A stretch of 64,000 bases of DNA, taken from positions 4,340,001 through 4,404,000 of the forward strand of contig OX637339.1 of the NCBI GenBank assembly GCA_951799405.1. Direction: 5' to 3'. The translations under genes were made by a program, and so were the position numbers. The notes below the pieces were generated by a model. The model was not told the DNA's origin, did not search any database, and was given only the letters and a program-made list of their open reading frames with translations. Shown in pieces: positions 22,501-34,500 of the stretch. The DNA is from Agapetus fuscipes. Taxonomy: Eukaryota > Arthropoda > Insecta > Trichoptera > Glossosomatidae. Position 1 is the first letter of the stretch. Each line of letters opens with the position of its first letter.

Positions 22501-25500
22501 ACGGTACCGGGAAAGAATGAAGTTACAGAACCCCGAAAAATATGAAATGGTTAAGAAAAAAAATGCGGAACGTAACAGAAAACAAAGGAAAATAAAGGAC
22601 TATGATGAAGCAGGTAAAGCAGAAGAGAGAGAAAAATGGAGAAATAGAAAGAGGAGACAGAATCATAATGGTCTAGTAAAGGTCATTGTTGAAGAAAACA
22701 TACAAATGAGCAAAGAAACTTATTCAAGTTCAGAAAATGTTGAGACTATTGTAGAAAAAGCAAAATTAGCTGAGAGGCGTAAAATGCAACAACATGAGAG
22801 TACCGATTATGAAGATAAAATAAATATGCAGAAGGAAAAAATTAAAACTCTTCAGAAAAAGGTAAATAGGTGCCAGAAACAAAATAAACATTTGATGGAA
22901 ATCATATAAAGGAAATCATATAAAGTAAATCAGATTAAGTTAAAATACAAAGTATTATTCCAGGAAAATTACACATTAAATAGCAGTAACAGAACACCAG
23001 ATAATTTGACTCCTGCTTCAAAGACAAACATTTCAATACAAACTTCAGTAATTCAACACAAAACGAGAATATTTTATTTATAAGACCGGCTTATTGCTTA
23101 AGGCACTTATGTATTATTAGTTGGGTTTAAGATTAATAGTAAGGCAAAGAAATATTATGTCAGGCAATTCCTTGCAGTTAACATATAAAATCAATATAAA
23201 AGTGACGTTCATGCGTAAGAAATGTGATGGTTCATTCTCTTGGCCACACGCTGAAGGCATAGCAGACATGTGTACTTTGGATTTTACCATAGTTTTGAAT
23301 AATCCAATTCAAAATCGTCACAAAGTACTACAATTTGACGACTATTTCAATAAATTTAAGATTTACTGACTATATCTAAAAATATAAGGGCACCATTTTG
23401 AATTTCATTTTAAACAGATCGTAATTTAACTCACGCTTGTTACGTTTTCTTGAATGTTACTTATGGCCCCAGAGTGTTACTATGTATTATGGTACAAATT
23501 TTTACAGCTAACAAGTAGTTCAATGATCGAACTGACATAAAATTTCAATTTTTTATGTTGGCTACTCGAACAATTAGGACTCAATGATTTTGTTCTAGAT
23601 TTTCAATCCAAATTGTTCGAGTAGATGATATGACAAATTGAAATTATTTGTCAGTCCTATCATTAAACTACTTATTAGCAAGAGTTGATGGACTAAACCG
23701 TATATTGCTTTGAGGAAGTTAATCACTGGTACTCTTGTTTTCAGATGCCACTAACTAATGCCCAAAAGCAAAAACGGTACCGGGAAAGAATGAAGTTACA
23801 GAAACATGAAAAGTATGAAATGGTTAAGAAAAAAAATGCAGAACGTAACAAAAACCGAAGGAAAATAAAAGACTATGATGAAGCAGGTAAAGCAGAAGAA
23901 AGAGGAAAATGGAGAAATAGAAAGACGACACAGAATTGCAATGGTCTATTAATGGTCGTTGCTGAAAAAAACATAGAAATGAACGAAGAAACTAATGTGA
24001 GCTCAGAAAATGTTGAGACTATTGTAGAAAAAGCAAAATTAGCCGGGCGGCGTAAAATACAACGACAATGGGCTGATGAGAGTGGCAATTATAAAGATAA
24101 AATAAAGATGCAGAAGACGAAAATTAAAAAACTTCGGAAAAAGGTAAATGGGTGCCAGAAACAAAATGAACGCAAAAACGCAACGCAACTAAGCTACACA
24201 TATAGTGTTACTTCTTGCCGCGTTATCCCCGAAGGGGTCGCATGTGGCGAGTTGAACCTATTTATTTTTACTGGTAAGGGGGCCGGCCTTACGCCAACCA
24301 CTTCAGTTGAAGTGGGGGTTTCCCAGCTCCCGAGAGAGCTGGTACTCATTTCTTGTGAAGGCTGAGTAAACCTTGCCGGTATTTTTATTTTGGGGTTTGA
24401 AATAAACACCGAAACGGGAAATCATTTCTGACACCCTCATTTGAACATTTGACATATTTGACACATAAACATTTGATGGAAACCATAAAAGCAAATCCTT
24501 GCGGTTAACGGCATCAATATAAACGTTAAGTTCATGGTAAGAAATGTGATGGTTCATTCTTCTGGCCACAAGCTGAAGACATAGCAGACATGTGTACTTT
24601 GGATGTTACCAAAGTTTTGAATAATCCAATTAAAAATCATCACAAAGTACTATAATTTGATGACTATTTCAATAAATTTAAGATTTGCTGGCTAAATCCA
24701 AAAGATCTAAGGGCACATTTTTGAATTTCATTTTAAACAGACCTTAATTTAACTCACAATTCTTAAGTTATCTTGAATGTTACTTATGGCCCCAGTGTGT
24801 TACTAGTTCACAAAAGTTTTGGTAATTTTTTTTACGGGGATATCCTCAAGTAGTCTTGCTAATGAGTAGTTAAATGATCGAACTGACATAAAACTACAAT
24901 TTTTTATAGTGGCTACTCAAACAATTTGGACAAAATTTTTATAATATTTTTTTTTTAGATGTTCTATCCAAATTGTTTGAGTAGTCAAAATAACAAATTG
25001 GGATTTTTGTCAGTTCGACCATTAAACTACTGCTTAGCAAAACTAGATGGAATAAACCGTATATATTGCTTTGAGGAAGTTAATCACTGGTACTCTTTCT
25101 TTCAGAGGCCACTAACTAATTCCGAAAAGCAAAAACGGTACCGGGAAAGAATGAAGTTACAGAATCCCGAAAAATATGAAATGGTTAAGAAAAAAAATGC
25201 AGAACGTAACAGAAAACAAAGGAAAATAAAGGGCTATGATGAAGCAGGTAAAGCAGAAGAGAGAGAAAAATGGAGAAATAGAGAGAGGAGACAGTATAAT
25301 AATGGTCTACTAAAGGTCGTTGCTATAGAATACATACAAATGAGGGAAGAAACTCATTCATGTTCAAAAAATGTTGAGACTTTTGTACAAAAAGCAAAAT
25401 TAGCTGGGCAGCATAAAATAAAACGACAATGGGCTGATGAGAGTGCCAATTATAAAGATAAAATAAAGATGCCGAAGAAGAAAATTAAAACACTTCAGAA

Positions 25501-28500
25501 AAAGGTAAATAGGCGCCAGAATTTTTTAAAACTTTTAATGTAAACCATAAATCAGATAAAAAAAAAAAATGAAGTATTATTCTAGGAAAATATCACATTG
25601 AATAGTAGAAACAAAATACCAAAACTTTGACTCCAGCTTCCAAGACAAACAGCGTATAGAAAAGAACTTTCCTGACATACCAGCTGAAATGAAGGAAAAA
25701 GTTACAAAGGTCCTTAAAGAATAAATTTTTTAGAAGACCGGCTTCTTGTTGAAGGCACATGTATTAGTAGTGTTTTAGATTAATAGTTAAGATAACAAAG
25801 TATTACGTCCGGCAAATCATTGCAGTTAATTTAACTCACGATTGATACCTGATCTTGAATGTTACTTATGGTCCCAGTGTGTTACTGGTTCACAAGTGTT
25901 ATAGTACTTTTTTTTTACGGCGATACCCATACTTAGTTATATATTTAGTTAATAGGTCTGTAGGCATTCACTTCATGCTTCAATTGATTCGTAGTTGACG
26001 TTGAGACAGACTTACAATTCATAGTTTCATTGACTTTTTTGGCAATTATACTGATCCCTAACAGGCCAATGGTAGCACTGGATCTGAAAGCTCCATTCAA
26101 AAGTTATTAGTTTACAGTTTGAAGCCGCCTTGTGTGGAGGGAGTAAGCACTGTGTAGTCTTCTACCTCCCCTAAATATAGATTTTTTTAAATTAAAAAAA
26201 AAAAAAATAATGTAAAAACTTTTTGAAACATGTTTTTGTAATTTTTAATGTTTGATACATGCTTAATAAAAGTGTTTTAAAGTATCATTTTGTTATTATT
26301 GATGTTAAACCATTTAAGTTAATCAATATACTCCTTGACTGATAGGTTGGTACGAGGCTGACCACCCGTGCTGTAAAAATCGGTTCACTTTTGCCAATGC
26401 CACCCCGGTTCAGGGAACGGCGGCAGGAGTTGCAAGGTTTATGTCCATGTGAGGTTTTCTTTATTTGTATGCACACATGCAGAATGTGTAGGCGCAAACC
26501 TACATGTGCCTGTCTGTAGGCATGCATTTCATATGAGCCTTAAATGTTTACATATCCTTGCAGCTTAGATTATAGATTGTAGATAGAATATGCTGAAATT
26601 TTGGTGAACAGATCTGACAGATCCCGCGCAACCGTCCTCGTAATTTTAGGGTGCGACCATTTTTTTGTGTGTTTTTGCAAGCAGAAGCTTGTGTGCATGC
26701 AATGGTATCTGTTGAACCACGGTTGAAGTTATGGTCAAATGATTTGAACTAGCGTTATTCTATTCCAAATACACTTGTCAAGAATAGCGACTTGATCCCT
26801 CAGCCATCTAATCTAATCTGATATGATCCACGTTGCAAATATATGTAACATTGGGGATTCAAATTATATGCATTCTCACAAGCAGTCATGTATAATTCAG
26901 CCATAACACGGTACTTATAAATATTTTTATTTGTTACAGGAAAATGTAGTTGTCATCTTATCAAACGGTATGGTCATCGGAGAAAAAGTTTTTCCAGACA
27001 ACGCGGATTGCCAACTGCCTTCTGAAATTAATGAACCCAATGATGCTGAAATATCACAAGAACCAGTTGTGTGCGTGGATGGAAATGGGGATATATTGTA
27101 TGTGGTAGCACAAGAAGATTCAGAGGAACAAGTGCCAAGTGAGAATAACCTGCGCTACATGCCTCTGGAGCAATACGCTGAAGGACAAACAGACACAGAA
27201 GATCGGATATCAGAAACTGTGAGGAATCTGCCAGCAAATGAACAACTGGACAATTTTACGGTAAAGACCATGTATACACATTATCTAATCTAATCTAATC
27301 TAATCTAAGTTGCAAAAACATATTGACATTTAAAGTTCATAATAAATGCATTCCCATAAGCAGACACATATACAATCTAGCTTACACATGCCGCATGTGG
27401 ACCTACAGTATAAAAACCAAACCCTCAAATGAACATAAGCCAAACAGGACAAACATTGGCAAAGTGAACCATTTTTTACAGCATTGGTGGTCAGTCTCAT
27501 ACCAATCTATAAGTCAAGGGATATTGTTATTATTATTTTATTAACACATCGTTTGCGGGAAACTAGTTAACTCGTCATACACCTTTTTATAGTAACGTGC
27601 GGGAGAAGTGTAAACTCGTTTCGTCGCGCCTTGCGGTAGGGCGCGGGAAACTTGTAAAAACATGGCAAAAAATTTCAAAAGAAATAAAAAAATGAAAAGG
27701 TGAAAATTTAAAAAAACACCCACTCTACGCCGCCATCTGGCGGGAAAATGCCCGCATACATAGTGTTCAAAATAGATTTGTGAAGAGGAATGCCAACCTA
27801 TTTGGAATGGCCAGTTGTCTTCATGCGAAAGCGGAAGCTTGTGTGCATGCAATACCATCTGTTGAACCAGGCTCGAAGTTATTGTCAATAGAATAAGACC
27901 TAATTTTAATTTGTTACTTTCACAATGTTTTTGATGATTGAATTTAATTTCAGGAAAATGCAGGTTTCATCTTATCACATGATACAAGTGTGGCAGAAAG
28001 AGATTTACAAATCACTGGGGATCAAATAGGTTTTGAGGTTGGTGAGTCTAATGACAACGTATCGAAAGCACCAGGCTTGTACGTGGATGAAAACGGAGAT
28101 GTGTACATCATGGCTCAGGGAAGTGAATCTAATGCACAGATGCCAAGTGGAGACACGCTTTATGACTTTCCTCCAGAGCAGTTTATCGAAGAGCAAGTTG
28201 CCATGCAAGAATTCAAAACAGAAAGCTTACAGGATCCGTCGGATGGTGAAGAGATGCACAGTGCTATTGTGGATTCAGAAGCTTCTGATGATGAGGTGGA
28301 CGTGGAGAGTTTGGCTGACTTTGTCCAGGCTCTGAAATGTAAAGAATGCCAGTTTACAACCCTCAGTAAAAGTTCACTGATAAACCATCATAGGCAATGC
28401 CACATCAACCAAGTAAGTAACTTATTATGTCTTATTTACAATATGTGTTCATCCTCAGGCGTCGTGCAGAGAGGGTGTCTCCTGAAGACGTTAGCTACGT

Positions 28501-31500
28501 CGCTAACAAAATGTCGAGAATAATGTAAGTTCTCTTATAACGGCTCGTCTAATATCTGATTAATAATTTTTAACGGTGTAGTTATTGAATAAGAGTTTTA
28601 GGCTTACATGGCCGGCTGATGATGCTGGAGTGATGTTTTCCGGGATCTGTTGCCGTGGTCTGTGGGAGCTGGAGCTTCCGGACGTTTCGCCCATTTCTAC
28701 GGTGTAGTTATTGTATTGTAAATATGTCAATTGACCGTAATTCCAACCTAAACCTTTTAATGTCTTTTTAATTATTCATTGCCATTATGACGTTTATATG
28801 GTATAGATCATGATGATTCGGTGGATACCCAAGAATGCTTGTATTACATGCCGGGAGCTAGGATTCAATCCCCAATCAAGGTATCGGAAATGATTCCCCG
28901 TTTCAGTGTTTATTTCAGACCCAAAATAAAATACCGGCAAGACTTACTCAGCCAACATACGAAATGAGAACCAGTGCCCTGGGGAGCTGGGAAACCACCG
29001 CTCAAACTGAAGCGGTTGGTGTGATACCAGCTTTTTTTATCTGTAAAGATAAATAGGTTACACTCACCTCTTTGAGGACAATGTGGCAAATAGAAGGCAA
29101 CTATATGTGTAGCTTAGTCACGTATTGCATCCCCTGCGTGACTACGTTGGAATAAAGTTAACTTTATTTGAAATAAATTTTACAGGAAATGTTAAAGATG
29201 GAGTGCGAGCCTTCCAAGGTGTTGTACCTGTGTGCCCAGTGTAATAAACAGCTTCCCTCCGTGCAGGCGTGTCGCCAGCATATGATACAAGATCACCAAC
29301 TCAAGCTCAACGCAGCCTCGTCTCCTCAGAAACCAGCATCTCAGTATGGCGACTATCATGTTTATATATTTACGATACTGTTTTAATTTGAATATTATGT
29401 TGAATGCTGACGGATAGAAAATGATTTATTCTCTTTTGATTTTTCCTTGACTTATAGGTCGGTATGAGGCTGACCACCCACACTGTAAAAAAATTTCACT
29501 TTGCCAATGTCACCTCTGTTTCAGGGAAGGTCGGCAAGAGTTGCAGGGCTTATGTTCATTTGAGATTGGGTTTTTTATACTGTAGGTCCACATGCGGCAT
29601 GTGTGAGCGCAAAATTATGCGTGTCTGCTTGTGGGAATGCATTTAATATGTTTGAGAGACTTGAGACGAAATAAATAATTATGTACTATCAGACATTATT
29701 ATGTTAAAAATATTGGTGATTTAAAAATAAATATTAAAAGGCGGTACCTACCTACCGTTCAGTGTAATCATGATACATATCTTTGCGGCTTAGATTTAGA
29801 TTTTTAGACAAAATTTATAGAACTAAAATAATTCTAATAAAACACTTTTTTTTTCACTCAATTTATTAATATACACAAATGCTTTCGATCATTGTTGTAC
29901 CTGATGATGATCATAAGTGATTGAAAACGTTTGTGTGTATTAATAAATTGAGTGAAAATAAAACAATGTTTGTATACAATTGTTTTAGTTCTACAATAAA
30001 GATTTATAATTTTGAATATATTGGGCCTCACACTACATGCTTAAAGCGCTCCAGTCTAAAAAAAATATTTTGCCTAAATAATGCAAAAGTTAGTTGAAGA
30101 GTCTGGTTTGTAGTCTAGTGGTTAATGCTACGGACTTGTAAACGGAAGGTCTAGAGTGTGATTCCCCGCAGAGCACAAAAAAAAAATTCAGATGAGATAT
30201 TGGGCTGAAAATGTTTAATAGTGAATAGATTTTGATGGAATGATTTTCGGACAGTGAGAAATAATCGAGTAGAACTTTAGACAGAGTATGGTCTTTTATA
30301 AGTTATTTGACTGTTTTCTTCTTTTGCAGGGGCTGTAGTCAAGAAATTAAAAAAGAAGTAACATCTGAGGCTGATGAAAAAAGTGAAGAAAACCTGTCAT
30401 TCTCGAAACAAATGAGGGATTACTGGCTACAACCAAAAACTCCTCAAGAAGTTAGAATGCGGCTCTGTTCTGATAGGAAAACTGTGTAAGTTAAACTTTA
30501 ACTATGTAAGAGTTTTAGGCTTACACGGCCGGCGGTCGACACTGGAGAGGATATATATCTGTTAACGTGGTCTCTCAGAGCTGGAGCTTCCGAGCATTTC
30601 ACCCATGTCTGCGATGGGCTTCTTAAGCGCGTTGATGATGTTGATGAAACCATAATCAAAAGTAGGATTACCTTTTCACGGCCGAATATTGTCAACACTA
30701 AGCTCTCCCTCACTGGGAGATTATTTTTATGCCATGACGTGTATGGTTCACTTTGCCAACGACGATACCATGTTGAAAGCACCGGTTCTCATCAGATCAC
30801 CGAAGTTAAGTAACATCGAACGCGGATGCTACTTGGATGGGTGACCGCTATGTACACCACGTGTTGTTGGCATTTATTGGACCGGTCTATAGTCCAGTGG
30901 CAACACTTCGGACTCGTAAATGGAAGGTTGTGAATTTGAATCCCGGCGGAGCACAAAAAAATACAATTTATAATTCCAAATGTGCTCTTCACTGGGTTGA
31001 AAAATTCATAAACCTTTACCAAAGACCGGTCACTGAAAGGTCCATCCAACCTTACAACAACTGCCTGAGAATTGGCGCTTTCTACAGCGACGACCAAGCT
31101 CGCAGTGGGTTCTTGAGGTGTGATACACACAAAAACAGCGCTCACTAAATAAATCATCCTAATATTATTATTATCACCCCCGATTTAGGAAAGGTCGGCA
31201 AGAGTTGCAGGGCTTATGTTCATTTGAGATTAGGTTTTTATGCTGTATGTTAATATATCTTTGCAACTTGGATTGTAAATTGTAGACACTATCCGTTTTA
31301 ACCTGCCTTGACACAAATCTTCCTTAGTTTGAAAGAGAGCAAAGATGCTCCAAGTGTGACCTCATTGTTAACATGCAGGTGTGACAGAAATTCCTTCTGC
31401 ATTCTTGGCAGACATACATTTGATTATTCTTGTTAGCAACTGCATGTATTTTGTGTTTACAGATGTACAGTGAAACAATGTATCTATCGCTTTAAGAGCA

Positions 31501-34500
31501 CAGAAGCCATGGAGGCTCACCAGGCTTGCCATGTTGAAGGGGTGCCGGTGCGATATGTGGCTTATCAGCAATCACCACAGGCAACACCTGCACTACCGTT
31601 TAAGTAAGTTTAATCTTTTTTAATTTGTTTGTGTCAGAAAAGCTGTCGTGCATTTTTAGAGATTATTTCCATAAGACTCAAATGCTCACACATTATATAG
31701 ATATGATCTTATTCATATGTTTATTGATTTCCCAATGAATTCATTGTAAAACTGTCTTCAGAGTGTAGGTTGGTATGAGGCTGACCACCCATACTGTAAA
31801 AAATGGTTCACTTTGTTGATGTCGGAAGGATTGACAAAAGTTGCAGGGTTTATGTTCATTTGAGGTTTGGATTTTTATTTGTAAGTACCCATGCAGCAAT
31901 TGTAAGCACAAACTTAAACGTGTCTATTTGTGGGCATGCATTTAATATTAATTTTAAATGTTCTTATCTTTGCAACTTAGATTATTATTTTATCATATTC
32001 TGCTTATGCTCAACATCAGTATTTTCATTCATACCACCCTAGATGTATTATAAAATACTGTATTAAGCCACTTTTCCTGTAGGAGGGGTCAGAACATCCA
32101 CAGATGTGTCTCCACTTTGTTCTGTCCTTACACATTTCTTTCATCACTCTCTTCACGCATTCTCTGTCATTTTCTCACTGTACAGATTTTAGTCATTTGC
32201 TTATTAATAATTGTGCATTTTTTTGCTCTTCAGGTGTTCAATGTGTGAAGAGAAATTTAAAACATGGCCGGCTTGTTCGTTGCACTTGTGGAGAAGCCAC
32301 AGTAAGCTGGTGGACCTGCTGCAGTGCCCGCTGTGCACGACTGTCAAGACTCACAGCGCGGCCAGGATGGCCCAGCACCTCAACCACCACGGGCAGAGGA
32401 GCCACGGGAAGGAGGACTGCTCGGAGTGCGTCCAGGACGGGGCTTCAGCCACTGCTGCAGTCAAAGATGAATATAATCCATCGCAGCGGTGGTATGCACA
32501 GAAACGATGTGAGATATGTAAAAAGGTAATGTTATTTACAAAAGATATCTCATAATATTATTATATTGATACTTTATAGGTTGCAAGAATAGATGGATGT
32601 CGTGGTGGAAGATGACCGAGAATGGTATGGACCAAATTTCTGAAATAGTGAATGAATGGAATATCCAGTCATAATAAAAGGAGAGCTTGTATGAAGAAGG
32701 TTATGACTCTGGATGAAATGAAAGAAGTATGTAAGGACAGAAAGAAATGGCGGTTGATCTGTAATGTTGACAGCTAGGGCGGGGTCCCCAATGTTTTCTT
32801 TGGATAATGACTGAATAAAAAAACCAAATATTTATTTTTAAATTTACATGCTTGGAACAAAAAAAAACATAAAATTGTGACTGCCTCCCCGGGTTGTGAA
32901 TCTTGTTTTTGGTTGCAAGTCATAAAGACCTGTGACATCATCCCACGTGAAATTCGGAATGTTCCGACTCCATTATGTTAGTCATAGGTCCGTTGAATCA
33001 TCTATACTTTTTCATTTCAGATGTTGGCCAATTCAAAAGTTCTGAAAAAACACGTTCAAGCTGTGCACAATAAAATTAAACCTTTCATTTGCAATGTATG
33101 TGGACATTCAGCAGCGAGGAAACATATGCTCAGGGTATGTATATAATTAAATATCTAGCTCGACTCAGCTACATGGAAAATATTAAATATAAGCTCTAAA
33201 TGTGTAAGACACTTACACAGTGCCCGAAAAACAGAATCCCTGCCTTTGAAATGTGGGTCTATGTTCAGATGTTGAAGGTTTCTTGCATGGATTGAGTCAC
33301 AATTTTCAAAGTTTTGTCCTGTATGAATACTAGAGCCAAACTCCTGATGTCCATCAAAAGGCAGAAACTGGTTCACTTCGGCCATTTAATGAGAAATGAC
33401 AAGTATTCACTCCTGCAGGGAAGAATTGAGGGAAGGCAAGCTTCAGGTCGAATAAAAACATCTTGGTTGAAGAACCTGAGACAGTGGTTTGGCAAGAAGC
33501 AAGAGCCCTCTTTTGTGCCGCAATATCAAAGATGGTATCAATATCACAGGAAGAAGAACAAGAAATGTGTAGTTTCAAGCACTGTACCTCGAGTATAAAA
33601 GATTGCATAAATCTCACCTCGATTGCATAAATCGAAAATGTATGGAATATACGACGGCACTTTTTTATTGATTTAGTTTACAATAAAACGTGAGGTGAGT
33701 TTACTCAATGTTTTATATTCAGCTGTGATATTTTTTAGTTTAAGGTCATCTTAACTGTTGTTGAAACTAGACTCCTTAATGGAAACCTACAGGCAGGTTG
33801 AGTGAATGAATGAGTGGGAGGCTGTATGAATGTGCTGCCACCTAAAATGATTTCTTTCAATGTGGTTATTTGTTTATTTCTAGCTGCACATGCGGCAACA
33901 CACTGGAGAAAAGCCCTTTGCCTGTGACTTCTGCAGCTACCGCACTGGGGACCACAACACTCTACGGAAGCATAGAATGAAACACACAGGGGTAAAGTAT
34001 ATTAAATATATTGTCATTCGTCATCATTATAAACGTTACTTTTGATCTTATTTAGGGCTTCTTTACTTCAATTTACCTCTTGTTTTTAGTCCGGTCGATA
34101 GCTTGGAGTGTTTGCATTCCATTCGGAGAGCTCGAGTTCAAATCCCGAGGGTGTCGGAAATGATTTCCCATTTCGGTGCTCGTTTCAAACCCAAAATAAA
34201 ATACTGGCAAGGTTTACTCAGCCCTCACAAGAAATGAGAACCAGCACACAACTGAAGTGGTTGGTGTGAGACCGGCGCCCTTACCCGTAAAAATAAATAT
34301 GTAGGTCCCGAATCGCCACATGGCGACCCCTTCGGGGCTAACGCAGGCAAGAAGTTACACTACATGATTAGTAATAATAAATAATATTAGGATGATTTAT
34401 TTGGTGAGCGCTGTTTTTGTGTGTATCACACCTCAAGAGCCCTCTGCGAGCTTGGTCGTCGCTGGAGAAAGCGCCAATTCTCAAGCAAGATCCAGTTGTT

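Larger units (their letters stand above)
22245..25900 (+). repeat. Three tandem copies of a 1.1-1.35 kb gene unit
   Basis: Units start near 22249, 23519 and 24868. Each begins with an inverted repeat (ATGATCGAACTGACAT ... TGTCAGTTCGACCAT-type arms), then 'TTTGAGGAAGTTAATCACT', a splice-acceptor-like TTTCAG and an ORF. Each ends with GTGTTACT-type sequence. Copies 1 and 2 also share a 3' part reading MRKKCDGSFSWPHAEGIADM and FNKFKIY in copy 1. All three are diverged. Confidence 0.85.

Noticed and set aside
30755..30873. Functional 5S rRNA gene
   Set aside because: Carries several changes from the insect 5S pattern, lacks a T-run terminator and is fused to a SINE that recurs elsewhere. It is a SINE head, not a gene.
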